DNA of 64,000 bases, taken from assembly GCA_036365455.1 (NCBI GenBank), contig JAWQUS010000023.1, positions 3,658,001-3,722,000 on the forward strand, written 5' to 3'. The translations under genes and the position numbers were made by a program. The notes beneath the pieces were generated by a model. That model was given only the letters and a program-made list of their open reading frames with translations. It did no database searches and was not told the origin of the DNA. The DNA is from Macrosoma leucophasiata. Lineage: Eukaryota > Arthropoda > Insecta > Lepidoptera > Hedylidae. Below are positions 11,425 through 22,024 of the stretch, piece by piece; the stretch's first letter is position 1; the number at the start of each line of letters is the position of its first letter.

Positions 11425-11545
11425 GTCAGCACCCCTACTAATATTATAAATGCGGAAGTAACTCTGTCTGTCTGTCTGTTACCCCTTCACGTCCAAACGA
11501 CTGAACCCATTTTGATGAAATATGGTACAGAGATAGAGTTTAATT
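11425..11545 (+). mobile_element. Terminus of a dispersed 'CTACTAATATTATAAATGCGG' repeat
   Basis: Begins 'ctaatattataaatgcgga' and continues through a (TCTG)n run to 'gacgtgaa..atgaaatatgg' features on the opposite strand. This terminus is among the commonest in butterfly and moth genomes. The LINE at 11560 directly abuts it, so the LINE may have inserted into this repeat. Confidence 0.5.
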
Positions 11546-11566
11546 ATACAATACTTAATATCAGCA

Positions 11567-14527
11567 TCAATCTGGTATCGTCAGCAGGGCTTCTGTAGAG
11601 TCATAGTCTAATGTCTGGAGCCATTTTCCTAATACTTCTTTTAATTTATGTCGTGTCAGAGGATATATTGTAAGGTTCTTATTGATCTTATTGTATAGAT
11701 AATTACCGAGGAAGCAATAAAACTTTTGTATGAATTTAGAGTTACACTGTAGAGATGGGCAAACAATATATTTCCGTCTGACATTTTCAAAAAGATATGG
11801 ATTAAATTCTATTTCTGAATGTTTCCTTAAAACAGTGTGTAGAATAAAAAGCTGACGTACTGTTAAAACTTGACATTTTTCGTAGAGAGTTTTGGTGGGA
11901 AATAAAAAAGGAAGACGTCGACTAACCTTAAGTACAGCTCTCTGAGCTCTTTCTAGTTTAATAATAGTTGATTTGAAGGCTCCGCCCCATGAAGAAATGC
12001 AATAGGTCAAGAGAGATTGGACCAAAGCAAAATAAACTGTGTTTAATATATTTGGTGGTGCCATGTCACGTAAATTTTTAAAAAGGTATATGATTTTTCG
12101 TATTCTAGAGGAAAGTAGAGCTATGTGTGGCTGAAAACTAAGCGTACTATCAATTTGTATACCTAAGTATTTAATATTGTTGGTTTTTTCTAATAATGGG
12201 CATGCGCATATAGTACCTCTACATGTATATTTGTGTGCTACTATCGTCGAGTTATCATATAATTTGTAATTCTTTTTTGTGAATGTCATGTATTTGGTTT
12301 TATCGGTATTTAAGGTTAATTTGTTGATTTGTAGCCATTTTGAGACCATATCAAAACCGTGTTGAGCATGAGAGTAAACTTCTTCCCACGTGTCTGCTTT
12401 GAAAAGCAATGCTGTATCATCAGCAAACGAGATGATCTTTCCACCTGGTAGATTAAGGTCACACAAGCCGTTTATGTAGGTTAAAAAGAGAGTTGCTCCA
12501 ATTACGCTCCCTTGTGGAACACCAATTTTGGTGGGGAGATCATCGCTCTGCATGTTATCTATTTTAACCCTTTGAAGTCGATTGGAGAGATAGTGAGAGA
12601 AAAGTTTCAACTGTATGTCCCTTATGCCGATTTGCTCTAATTTGTTCAAAAGAAGAGAGGTTGAAACTGTGTCAAAAGCTTTTGCGAGGTCTAAAAATAT
12701 TACCAGTACCTTTTTCTTACAATCTAGATTAGTGACAATAAAATTGGTTAGCTCGTGGACAGCATCACTGCATGATAATTTAGCACGGAAACCAAACTGC
12801 GATTTCGAGAGGATATTATGCGACTCGAGATAGTTTACCAAGCGTTTATTAATTATTTTTTCCAATACTTTAGATAGAGTTGGTAATATAGATATTGGCC
12901 TATAATTGTTGACACAGTCTCTGTCACCTCCTTTGTAGATCGGATGAATTTCAGCTAATTTGAGAATGTCAGGGAATACACCGGTGGAAAATGTTAAGTT
13001 GAACATGTATGTGAGTAATGGTGCCAGTTTGTCTTTATAGCGCTTCAAAAAGGATGCAGGTATATTGTCGCGACCAACTGCACGGCCATTTTTAAGACTG
13101 GCAATAGCCCACTCAACCTCTACCTCATCCGTAAAAAATAGTGCAAAGGAGTGCAATTGACTCTTAGATTGAGTATTTAACGGGTCAATTAATTCGGGTA
13201 TCTTCATTGCTAATTCTTGGCCCATGTTGACGAAAAATGAATTAATTCTATTTATTTCTTGTTGAGGATTATTTTTCGAGAGTAGATAAAGCGGTGTATC
13301 TTTTTGCTTTGTTGTATAAGTGACAGTTTTTATTGTTTCCCAAAGTTTTTTATTGCTAGTGTTCAATGCGTTACTTATCTCTGTTTTCCCATATTCTTTT
13401 TTTAGTTTTTTACATAAGTTTTTACAAAAGTTTTTATATCTTTTAAACGTTGTTTTTAGTATATCATTCTGGGGATCCTTTTTGAGTTTTTGGTGGAGTC
13501 TATCGCGTTGACGCATACATTTCAAGAGTCCTGGTGTCATCCATGGATTACGTTTTCGTTTACGATAAGGTATTTTTATAGATTGTCTATTGGCTAATAT
13601 AATTTCATTAATTAAATTGATAAAAAAATTCATGGCTTCATTAACATTTTGAATTTTGTAAATTGGTAGAAGATCACAATTATTCATGTCCAAGTCCAGG
13701 CCATCGTAATTTATTTTATAGGTAATATAATGTGATGGAATGTTGTTTGATTGCAAGCTAGTATTTAATAAACAGATTACTGAGTCATGGTCTGTGACAG
13801 AGGTTGCTGCAACGTAACAATACGCTGAGAGTTTCGTTTTTAACATCACATGGTCAAGGCAGGTCTTATCATGGGTTGGGATAGAATGAGCTGAGAGTAT
13901 ACCATGTGAAGCTAAGAGATTTAGGTAGGAACATGAGTTGGGGTCAGAATTTTGATCAGTTATATCTATGTTGATGTCCCCTACCAGGATGATGTTAGAG
14001 TATTGTGCGTATTGCTTAAGTACAGTATTTAGTGATTCGATAAATCTAGCTGTATTTTTGTAACCTGCTGGCCTATATATGGCTAATACTATGGTATTTC
14101 TATTGATTTTAAGTATTAGAGAGTTCGATTCCAGAATATGAGGCTCTTCGTATGTTATGTTCAAATTATTTCTAGTATACACAACGACTCCCTCATTTTG
14201 AGTAATATTATTATGCGTCAGTATGTAATTATAGCCGTCAATAGTTGGAGTGGCATGAGTTCGTGGAAGCCAGCATTCTGTTAGGATTATAAGATCCCAA
14301 TTTGTGTTAGCTCTCTCTAATAATGTAAGCATATTAGTAAAATTACAGGTTATACTTCTAATATTTTGTACGATTATTTTAAGCCATGATTTTTTATTTT
14401 GCGTCAGGTTAAAACAGTCTTCGATGTAACATGTTGATGACGACGCGACGGAAAGACGATCGATATCGTCATTTATTGTAAGTAGATTATCGAATTTTAT
14501 AATAATAACTAGATTTAGTGTATGCAT
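11567..14527 (-). CDS. LINE ORF2: endonuclease and reverse transcriptase, 986 aa
   Basis: Makes the nick and copies the element RNA at the target. An apurinic-type endonuclease fills residues about 48-260: N55 in QNIRS, E84 in LTECW, YRPAG at 151-155, GDIN with D184 and N186, and TDH at 245-247. The reverse transcriptase follows (about 475-790): IYKGGDRD and NYRPIS near 530-545, DLAKAFD at 613-619, PQGS at 671-674 and the catalytic FADD at 701-704. The rest is the usual C-terminal extension, ending in LDYDSTEALL before the stop. About 1 kb longer than endonuclease-free forms and a normal length for CR1-group elements. The start is the first Met of the frame; translation may begin a little further in, since the conserved domain begins near residue 48. 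No RNase H domain. Confidence 0.92.
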   Translation of the reverse strand: MHTLNLVIIIKFDNLLTINDDIDRLSVASSSTCYIEDCFNLTQNKKSWLKIIVQNIRSITCNFTNMLTLLERANTNWDLIILTECWLPRTHATPTIDGYNYILTHNNITQNEGVVVYTRNNLNITYEEPHILESNSLILKINRNTIVLAIYRPAGYKNTARFIESLNTVLKQYAQYSNIILVGDINIDITDQNSDPNSCSYLNLLASHGILSAHSIPTHDKTCLDHVMLKTKLSAYCYVAATSVTDHDSVICLLNTSLQSNNIPSHYITYKINYDGLDLDMNNCDLLPIYKIQNVNEAMNFFINLINEIILANRQSIKIPYRKRKRNPWMTPGLLKCMRQRDRLHQKLKKDPQNDILKTTFKRYKNFCKNLCKKLKKEYGKTEISNALNTSNKKLWETIKTVTYTTKQKDTPLYLLSKNNPQQEINRINSFFVNMGQELAMKIPELIDPLNTQSKSQLHSFALFFTDEVEVEWAIASLKNGRAVGRDNIPASFLKRYKDKLAPLLTYMFNLTFSTGVFPDILKLAEIHPIYKGGDRDCVNNYRPISILPTLSKVLEKIINKRLVNYLESHNILSKSQFGFRAKLSCSDAVHELTNFIVTNLDCKKKVLVIFLDLAKAFDTVSTSLLLNKLEQIGIRDIQLKLFSHYLSNRLQRVKIDNMQSDDLPTKIGVPQGSVIGATLFLTYINGLCDLNLPGGKIISFADDTALLFKADTWEEVYSHAQHGFDMVSKWLQINKLTLNTDKTKYMTFTKKNYKLYDNSTIVAHKYTCRGTICACPLLEKTNNIKYLGIQIDSTLSFQPHIALLSSRIRKIIYLFKNLRDMAPPNILNTVYFALVQSLLTYCISSWGGAFKSTIIKLERAQRAVLKVSRRLPFLFPTKTLYEKCQVLTVRQLFILHTVLRKHSEIEFNPYLFENVRRKYIVCPSLQCNSKFIQKFYCFLGNYLYNKINKNLTIYPLTRHKLKEVLGKWLQTLDYDSTEALLTIPD

Positions 14528-14834
14528 GTACGTGTGGAGATGTCGTCAGAAGTGTTTGTTTGTTAAAATATTGTGATATAAAAAGAAGATTTTTTATTTG
14601 TTTTAATTGTATTTGGTCGAGTAAAAATATTTTATGAGTTGTTTTAAGCGGATAATATGGGTAGGGCCTCGATAAATAATTTGTTATGTATATAGTTAAA
14701 TAACCATTGTGTGAGTTCAGTTTCTGGCAAATAAAGATAAATGTAGACAATAAAAAGTAGTAACAATTAATAACTAGTCGTTTTAACAATATATAAGAAA
14801 ATAGTTTACAATGTGAATTGTAACGATGTATTAG

Positions 14835-15773
14835 TCAGGATGTATTCTTACGAAATTTTGCTATATCTTGTTCTGATTCAATGCGTATCGGCTCCGAATT
14901 TTCATATAGTTTGATGTAGATCGAACCATGCGAGGTCCAGCAACTATGTGCGATGCGTTCGATTATTAACTGGCGAGCAAGATAATGTAGTCTTTTCGCC
15001 TTTGCCGTCAGCGATTCAGCCAGGTAGATAGGAAGAGCCGGCCCCGGGAGTCCTATGTGCTGTGTATTAAGTTTATCACCCGGGTTAGCTTTGTTATACG
15101 ATCTACATTTTCTTATGATGTTCTCCTTGGTTGTCGTTGTGGTAAATTCCACTATTACGGGGCTCGTGCGTTCATTTGTTTTAGGTTTCAATCTAATTAT
15201 ATCGCGAATATCCAAATCTGATATTGGGTGTTCAAGTTTCGAAGCGGCAGTTTTAATTATTTTGCGAAGGACCTCTTTATTTTCTTGTGGTTGCCGCGGT
15301 ATGTTTCGTAGTTCTATGGAAGATGATCGGAAATTCCGTTCTAAAAAATCAATTTTGGATTCCAAAGACTCAATTTTATTTTTGTAATTTGTATTTTCAC
15401 GTTCTAGGACTGTCATCCGTTCCAAAAAGTCCTCGTATTTGATGGATAGATATTCCACGCTTTTTTTAATGTCGGAATTTTGATCTTTGATATTATTAAT
15501 CGATTCGATCATCTTTTCAAGTTTGTTGGTTTGCCGTTCCTCAAAGTTGTTAAAAAATTCGTTCATTTTGGCTATCAGTGAACTCAGATCGGATGTTGAT
15601 TCATCAAACTTGCGCTTAACTCGTCGCGTTATGAAAGTTTCTCCTGTACTGCTTTTTTCTTGATTTGTCGCAAGATTTAGTTGTGGATCTGAGCCATAAC
15701 TGATTAATTCATTTATTAGGAGATCTTGCCTGGTATTGGCGTCTTTTTTAGGTGTTTTCGGTGTTATTGGCAT
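14835..15773 (-). CDS. LINE ORF1: coiled-coil FP-like RNA-binding protein, 312 aa
   Basis: Likely coats the element RNA and escorts it to the nucleus, as ORF1 proteins of other LINEs do. Residues about 60-155 are rich in heptad-like L/I/K/E runs (for example FLERMTVLERENTNYKNKIE), a probable trimer-forming coiled coil. Residues about 155-300 match the FP (few polyhedra) type domain shared by many insect LINE ORF1s: an ELRNIPRQ start, a DIRDIIRLKP segment and a PVIVEF strand. No CCHC zinc knuckle is visible. Basic N-terminus (MPITPKTPKKD). The frame closes 307 bp before ORF2, so ORF2 needs separate initiation or reinitiation. Confidence 0.85.
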   Translation of the reverse strand: MPITPKTPKKDANTRQDLLINELISYGSDPQLNLATNQEKSSTGETFITRRVKRKFDESTSDLSSLIAKMNEFFNNFEERQTNKLEKMIESINNIKDQNSDIKKSVEYLSIKYEDFLERMTVLERENTNYKNKIESLESKIDFLERNFRSSSIELRNIPRQPQENKEVLRKIIKTAASKLEHPISDLDIRDIIRLKPKTNERTSPVIVEFTTTTTKENIIRKCRSYNKANPGDKLNTQHIGLPGPALPIYLAESLTAKAKRLHYLARQLIIERIAHSCWTSHGSIYIKLYENSEPIRIESEQDIAKFRKNTS

Positions 15774-16080
15774 ATTGTTTGTTATAGTTAATAAAATTGT
15801 AGGCCTAAATATAATGCGTGCCGTCGGCTCCGCGCTCTGTTAGGATGGATGCAAATGCAAGTGGTGTCTATACAATCTATGTGTGCGTATACGCATAGAC
15901 GCACTGATTGGATATGGGGCGGAGCTTGCAGTGTTAAGTAGGCCGACCCAATTAATAGTTGAATAGGATGTCAAGTGCGATGCGTAAACTGGTTTGGTCG
16001 ATACGGGTTATATTCACTCACTTTAATCTCCTTGTTCACCTGTCCGCCTGGTATTTTGGAGACAGTTGTTTGCTTAGAGA
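15774..16080 (-). other. LINE 5' leader (probable)
   Basis: Higher GC than the flanks and directly upstream of ORF1 on the minus strand. It includes a near-palindrome around GTGCGTATACGCATAGACGCAC at 15882. The left limit is inferred from the composition change, not from a seen target duplication. Confidence 0.4.
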
Positions 16081-16694
16081 TGATTTTGGTACGATTTTAA
16101 CTTCAAGTGCTCCTTTTTGAAGTAAGTATCCTCACAATTTATGCACTCCTATTAAATTGAGTTTATTTAAAATGAAAAATATTTTTAGAATTTGATTGTT
16201 TAAACTTATTAAAATGCAGATAACACGTCTACTCAATGTCGAGATCCGAAGGGAAGGATATTCATGATCACAGCGAAGTATTTATTTTATAGCTTGCGTC
16301 AACAAGGTACAGTGTCATGGAGGCACAAATCGTAGCGTTTAAAGCCGTGTTTTTATCCCGTATGTAAGCACTAAACCTACAATGCACGGCTCACATGTGC
16401 AGTAGGACAAGTGCCCTACTTTTTATGCCTTACAGCGGAGACCTGGTTCAGATCGTATTAGATCGATCACTGTTTCATGTACAACATTGCTTATTAAAAT
16501 ATACAAATTCAGCTTCTATCTTTGTCCGAAAATTCAGATGATGGACATGTTCCATATAAATCATATATAATGGAAACGATTAGTTTAGACAACACAGTAT
16601 TAGTCGCCCATTAAAAAAAAACGTGTATGTTCTAATGTACGTACGTATACAGTTATACTTATTTAACATAACAATCCAATACTTATACCAGAAA
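16081..16694. other. Unassigned sequence
   Basis: No gene. 'ggaggcacaaatcgtagcg' at about 16319 is echoed at 39869 (ggaggcacaaagcgtagag), suggesting an unannotated low-copy repeat. Confidence 0.35.
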
Positions 16695-16895
16695 CTAGCG
16701 GCCGGCACCGGATTCGCACAGGTAAAATTTAGGTATTTACATAATATTGCAACTTTAAATTGAGATGTACGCTATCCTATCTGGTAAGTTAGACCGAACT
16801 GCACATGGTGTGCAAGTTTGATTAAAATCGGTTTAGTAGTTTAGGAGTCCATCGAGGATAAACACTGTGACACGTAATTTATATATATTATTCAG
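16695..16895 (+). mobile_element. Dispersed 'ACTAGCGGCC..CGATTCG' repeat copy
   Basis: Starts 'aactagcggccggcaccgg' and contains the 'ttgattaaaatcggtttag' block, both typical of a widespread lepidopteran element; a relative lies at 48366-48830. Confidence 0.5.
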
Positions 16896-17013
16896 GAGAT
16901 AAAACAAAACGACAAAAAGTTTAGCAACTAAATTTTTATTGACAATATAACTGCACTTGTTCCTCGAGCCAGGGATCGTATAATGCACCTCAAGAAAGAT
17001 GTACAGTCTCTTA

Positions 17014-17131
17014 TGGTGAGACTCACAGACCGCAGCAAAGTACGCTTTGAACTGTCAAAACCCATACATTTCTGACAGTTCTAAGCATACTTTGCTCAAA
17101 GTAAAGTCGTAGTGCGGTCCGTGAATCTCCC
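17014..17131. mobile_element. Foldback MITE, 118 bp, TTA target duplication
   Basis: Flanked by TTA at 17011-17013 and 17132-17134. Same family as 58764-58901, but the left arm lacks about 20 bp (ACTACGACTTTACTTTCGAG in the other copy). Termini GGTGAGACTCACAGACC and its right counterpart ending GTGAATCTCCC. A 3-bp TTA/TAA duplication and short GGG-type ends suit a PIF/Harbinger MITE. Confidence 0.75.
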
Positions 17132-17344
17132 TTAAAGTGATTACCTATATGCCACCACTGTGACAAGATAGTCGGTACCTACATATATATTTAAGGTTGT
17201 ACTTCGTTTGGAGCGATTTGAAAAATGATGAGAGTGATTTTTACGATGCGCGCGCTCACCGACTGATAATGCTAAACAGATAAAAGCAACAGTCTGAAAG
17301 TAACAGACTCTGGATGATTGCGTGTACCATTGTTGAAAATTTAA

Positions 17345-17600
17345 TTTAATCACTTAGAAATAATAAAATTTTCTTCTAATAGGTCAAATTAAATGTATAA
17401 AATAGAAGCGAATAACAACTGATACGTTGATTAATGTCAAATTAAACGTTAGCGAACGAACGTAAAAAAAAATAATATATGTATAAAAATACTTAATATT
17501 TTAATAATGTATTTAATAGTATTGGTCCAAAAACTACTTAATGATTAAAATAGATATCAACAGAATGTTCCATACTCTCTTTTACAAACGGCAAGATGAG
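17345..17600 (-). mobile_element. LINE 3'-UTR-like repeat copy
   Basis: Matches the reverse complement of the insert at 46543-46775 (TTTAATCACTT..AATAAT, ACAACTGATACGTTGATTAAT, CAGAATGTTCCATACTCTC). A shorter piece is at 51870-51930. Confidence 0.55.
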
Positions 17601-17752
17601 ACTATACGAAAAGAATGCATGCATTTAACTCGGCCTACCTTCAAGGAATACACAGACTAGACGTTCTTTAAATTGTTTTGTTTCTTAATTACGAAAAATG
17701 GGCTATCAATATGTGTGCTCGTGTTTTCGTGATTTTACTCATCACAGTTCTA

Positions 17753-18720
17753 CGCCCTCAAGCACCTACACTATTGAAACACTATCCGCAGTTTCTTGAA
17801 TACATAACTTGACCCGTCAGAAGATCATCGCGAGCTGATTAAACCGTACCTACTATCAAACGTAGCAACTTCATACCGCATAAACTAGTCATACAACAAA
17901 AATTGCTATGATTTTCCTGATCACAAGAAAATCAACTTCCTGGCTACATAACTGGTAAAAGTAGGATACCGTGCAAGTACAAGATTAAACAGTTTTCCAT
18001 TATGTTGTGATGAAGGCTACTTTTTAGAGCCAAATTCACTGAGGCCAAACTCACCTCACCATAGTTTCTTCTAAAAGTATGTCGATCCAAAATGGCGCTT
18101 AGAATAAATTTTTACTAGTGGTAGAGCTCCAGTGACGGAGCTGGCGGGCGTAGGCACCACCGCATTACCTAATATAATTGCCGCTAAATGGTAGTGTTCA
18201 GCACTATCGTGTTCCGGTCAGGTGGTAATGTACGGTCCTGTAATTTCCGGCACAGAGGCATAACACCTTAGGCCTCAGGAGTGGTAACGCATCTGCATTT
18301 TGACCTTGGTCTTTGTGTGGGTGTCTATAGACTGCATTCGTCACTTAACATCAATGTGAAGTGCATGCTTGGTTGCCACTTTCATAACATAAAAAAACAA
18401 GTAAGTATCAACATGCACCATAGCGTTCTCGATAGTATTGTGAGTATCATTAAAATCCTGATAATTAATAATTACTTTGTCTTCAATGGCGTAAGATAGG
18501 ACAAGTAGGACACGTGCCCTAAGCGAGATTCAAAGGGAAAACACGAAAAATAAAAATGCACCTACGCCATCAAGCACCTACACATTATTGTAACTACGTT
18601 GAAATACTATCCACAGTTTCCTGAATACATAACTTGACCCGTCAAAAGATCATCGCGAACTGATTAAGTTGTACTATCAAACGAAACAACTTTATACCAC
18701 ATAAACAAGCCATTTAACAA
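17753..18720 (+). repeat. Diverged direct duplication flanking a family A copy
   Basis: 17753-17895 and 18563-18718 share long stretches (CAAGCACCTACAC, ATACATAACTTGACCCGTCA, AAGATCATCGCGA, CTGATTAA). The two copies sit about 810 bp apart with the family A insertion between them. Nothing coding is recognised in either. Confidence 0.6.
18112..18400 (+). mobile_element. Family A repeat, full length
   Basis: ACTAGTGGTAGAGCTCC at the 5' end through to TTTCATAACATAAAAAAAC. All internal blocks of the subfamily with GTGCCGGAAATTACAGG are present. Confidence 0.85.
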
Positions 18721-19089
18721 TAGACTTGGTATTTGAAAATTGTAAATTTATTAAAATCATCCAAGCTTTGCATTTCAGCGAGAAAGTCTATAAAATAGCT
18801 CCGGTTGACCTGTCAATTTATTGCTACGATTCCGAATGTAAATCTGAGAATTATAATCAATTTACAATCGGATTATCTATTGAATACGGTTTAGTACTCC
18901 ATAAGTGGATCGTAATGGACGGGTTGGGTTTGGATAGTGGAATTCCTTTCGAATGAAAAAGGCAAAAATAAGAAATGTTTGAAAAAGGTAAGTAATTTGC
19001 ATTACACCTCAGAAGTTGAAAAATGAAAAAAGCATCGTTCAGGCATGGCTGCAATGGTCCCGATCCATAAGAGTCCAATGAGTTGAATT
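18721..19089. other. Unassigned sequence
   Basis: A 76-codon frame at 18726-18956 has no known motif and no splice context. Left unassigned. Confidence 0.35.
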
Positions 19090-19290
19090 GAGATCCAATG
19101 TCAAATTATGAAGACCAAGACTGACCTACCTTGACCAAATAGATCGAGCCCTGACTGAGGGTGAGGACAAGAGTCTTAGGAATCGGTGTATGAAGATAAT
19201 GACGAATGTAGAAGAAGGAAGGGTATTAGGATCGGGATGTCTGGAGCTCCAAGTAAGGGACTTAGCGTGAAAATACATACATACATACGC
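19090..19290 (+). mobile_element. Retroposon fragment with (CATA)n tail
   Basis: Ends with a 'tctggagctcc..aagggactt' block and (CATA)n at 19272-19287, the same 3' end as the copy at 31090-31190. Confidence 0.6.
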
Positions 19291-19439
19291 CTCAGAAATT
19301 TAGTGGCAGGTTACAACTGCTACTCCGGGATCAGGCTATTTTGATTTTTTAATTTTACTGTAGTTTCCCTTGGAGTTGAGAGCCCGAGAATGACAATGAG
19401 CTCGCCATACGTTACTTGGGGTATGATGTAACCGTTGAA

Positions 19440-19470
19440 TCGTTGGTTCTTGTATGTATGCTTAAATGCA
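19440..19470 (+). mobile_element. tRNA-headed SINE 3' scrap
   Basis: 'tatgcttaaatgcatacat' resembles the TGCTTGAATGCATGCAT block of the SINE at 23500-23785; nothing else remains. Confidence 0.3.
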
Positions 19471-19484
19471 TACATTTATCTGTC

Positions 19485-19771
19485 TTTTTTATGTTATGGA
19501 AGTGGCAAACAAGCATGCAGTTCACATTGATGTTAAGTGATGACTGCAGCCTATAGACACCCACACAAAGACCAAGGTCAAAATGCAGATGCGTTACCAC
19601 TCCTGCCTAAGGCCTAAGGTGTTATGCCTCTGTGCCGGAAATCACAGGGCCGTACATAACCACCTGACCGGAACACGATAGTGCTGAACACTACCATTTA
19701 GCGGCAAGTATATTAGGTAATGCGGTAGTGACTACGCCCGCGAGCTCCGTCACTAGAGCTCTACCACCAGT
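19485..19771 (-). mobile_element. Family A repeat, full length
   Basis: T-run at 19485 through CTACCACCAGT at 19771; close to the family consensus, including an intact 5' hairpin. GTCT occurs at both flanks, a possible short target duplication. Confidence 0.88.
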
Positions 19772-20546
19772 CAAGTCTATGGGGAATACCTGTATAAGGT
19801 TACGTTTAATTTTTGTATGTGTATTTTACGCTCACTTCCCTATGGAATTGAAACAAACTAAATACAATGAACTAATAAGAATTACTTAGATCTAACAGAA
19901 AATTTTACAAATGTCTCATGCTACTAATTTTATGTAAATTAAGTTTTATGGACGAAATTTTCGTTTGATTGCCTACGGAAGTGTAAAAACGTGGGTCAGA
20001 AGTCGATCTTAATAACATAAAACCTCATTTTGACCGCTTTTTGTTCAAAATGTACTATTACATTTTTATGACAAAGCGTTTTGTCTGCTAAAAGATTTAA
20101 AATGTACGTCTAATCCATGAATTTATACAGACATTGATGACTCCCACTCTTAAATATATAATAATCTAAAAATGTTAATAAATTTGATAAATTTATACTA
20201 TCCAAAATTAGAACAATAAGGTCTGGTTGGATTATAAGCGAAGCGAATGCTATGATCTTTGTTCTTCCCTGTTATTACCCGCAGTAACGAGATTGGTTTC
20301 GCTCTTCAATCGTTGGCAATAGCTTAGAATTTTATTTTGTCATTTCGTATATCAGTAGTTTCGAAAACTACATCAGAGCAATAGTGATCATCAGTTATCG
20401 CTTTTCTTTTCTTCAGCGGTAGAAAATTACTACCTGTACTTACTAACCAAATACGTATAATTTTTTTGTATGTAGGTATTTTTGTTTGCCCCATCTTCGT
20501 CTGTAGCTTCATCCTTATTTTTAATAACCATTATTACAATTTCCAT
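19772..20546. other. AT-rich stretch, nothing recognised
   Basis: No exon or repeat end identified. Confidence 0.4.
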
Positions 20547-20584
20547 AATTATTCATCTTATCTAGATAGATAAGATGAATAATT
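20547..20584. repeat. Perfect 18-bp palindrome arms with 2-nt centre
   Basis: AATTATTCATCTTATCTA, centre GA, then its exact reverse complement. Confidence 0.9.
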
Positions 20585-20654
20585 AACGAACAGCAATTGA
20601 TTTTTATTCATATAGATAGATATCTATGTGAATAAAAATCAATTGCTGTTCGTT
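20585..20654. repeat. 70-bp near-perfect palindrome
   Basis: AACGAACAGCAATTGATTTT opens the left arm; the right arm ends with its exact complement. Arms of about 34 bp carry one mismatch. The right arm is the 5' start of the repeat that follows at 20655, so the palindrome is an inverted duplication of that repeat's end. Confidence 0.85.
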
Positions 20655-20880
20655 AGTCTCGCTAAAACTCGAGAGCGGCTGGACCGATTTGGCTAATTTT
20701 GGTGTTGAATGATTTTTGGAAGTCCAGGGAAGGTTTAAAAGGTAATAAAATATGAAGAGATTGAAGGGAAACAACCATAATTTTATTTTCCCATAAAAAT
20801 AGTCCGTATCTATCAAACCTTTGACACATTATTTCATTCTGAGGCTATACGAAGTTTGCCAACTCAGCTAGTTTTCTTAT
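20655..20880 (+). mobile_element. Dispersed 'CTCGAGARCGGCTGGACC' repeat
   Basis: Conserved blocks GCTGGACCGATTTGGCTAA, TTTTGGAAGTCCAGGGAAGG and CAAACCTTTGACACATTA. Copies at 30766-31010 (-) and 41040-41225 (+). Confidence 0.65.
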
Positions 20881-21356
20881 TTAACTTAATTTTATAACGA
20901 ATGACTTTAACTTTTTTTTGCATCTTTTCTTTTAAATTCAGGAGGTGACAATATCACACCTCAACAATATCTTTTGCATCATTGATGGAAGATTTAGGTC
21001 AACGCCATCATTAATTATTGTTGCCCTATAGCTTTTAAAGACTGAGTTAGAAAAAGAGAGTTAGGCAGTTGGATTTTAAAGCTACAAAAGTTTACTTCAT
21101 CAAACATAGCTTAGACATATTAATAGCTTTGCTTTCCCTCCTGCATCTGCATTGACTGCCCACGCATCTTTTTTGTCCACATGCTTTCTCTTCCCAATTT
21201 GGACCTCGTTGGTGTCGACCTACGGTTTTGTTCGCAATTAGCTATACATTGTATGATCTCACACATATTCGTCACTAAATAGCCAGAGTGTGAGATTTCT
21301 TAGCTGTAGGCGGGCAGATTGGACCACACGTAGGTAACAAATCATTTGAAAGACCC
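20881..21356. other. Unassigned sequence
   Basis: No gene or repeat end recognised. Confidence 0.4.
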
Positions 21357-21640
21357 GATAATGGAGTTGTTTGATGGTAAATAAGCATGCAGTTCACACG
21401 AAAGCGCCTACTGCAGCCTAACGACATCAGACACAAAGATGTCGAATACACATGCGTAGTCAACATTGAGCTCTTAATTCATTTGCTTCTAAGACAAAAA
21501 ATACGTTTCATATCTAACTGAAATACAACAGTACTGAACCATTCATCACTAATAGGAAAGTGATCGATGTGCTAACGATGTGAACACTATCATTTGGAAA
21601 AAAAATATAAGGTCATGACTCTAGCTCCAGTGTGACCTTT
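21357..21640 (-). mobile_element. Family A repeat, old copy
   Basis: The AAGCATGCAGTTCACAC block, the CTGCAGCC block and AACACTATCATTTGG survive; about a quarter of positions differ. Confidence 0.5.
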
Positions 21641-21645
21641 AAGTG

Positions 21646-21871
21646 TAAGTGATGACTGCAGCCTATAGACACCCACACAAAGACCAAGTTTAAAATTCAG
21701 ATGCGTTACCACTCCTGAAGCCTAAGGTGTTATGGCTCTGAGCCGGAAATCAAAGGGCCGTACATTGCCACCTGACCGGAACACTATAATTTAGCGGCAA
21801 GTATACCTATTAGGTAATGCGGTGGTGCCTACGCCCGCGAACTCCGTCACTGGAGCTCTACCACCAGTAAA
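21646..21871 (-). mobile_element. Family A repeat, lacking A-tail end
   Basis: Starts at AAGTGATGACTGCAGCC and runs to CTACCACCAGTAAA; the last ~50 bp of the element are missing where it meets the older copy. Confidence 0.75.
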
Positions 21872-22024
21872 ATGGTGCTTTAGTTAGGTCACGGCGAAAA
21901 AAAAACATAGTAAGCACCACTGTATTAAATACTACAACTGCCGCGCATACTAGACGTACTTATTGTATACGCTCGTTTTGAGACGTATTGACCGGACAAT
22001 TCGCGAGCGTAAAGGGCTCTCAGG

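Larger units (their letters stand above)
11560..16080 (-). mobile_element. CR1/Daphne-like LINE, both frames open
   Basis: Two-frame non-LTR retrotransposon read on the minus strand: 5' leader (about 16080-15774), ORF1 (15773-14835), a 307-bp spacer and ORF2 (14527-11567). No stop or frameshift interrupts either frame, suggesting recent insertion. After the ORF2 stop only about 15-40 bp precede unrelated repeat sequence, so the 3' UTR is very short or truncated; no poly(A) tail is visible. The exact 5' end and target duplication could not be fixed. Clade assignment rests on the ORF1 type and the endonuclease plus reverse transcriptase order without RNase H. Confidence 0.85.

Noticed and set aside
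18726..18956. 76-codon frame as an exon
   Set aside because: No domain, splice context or homologous pattern could be seen.
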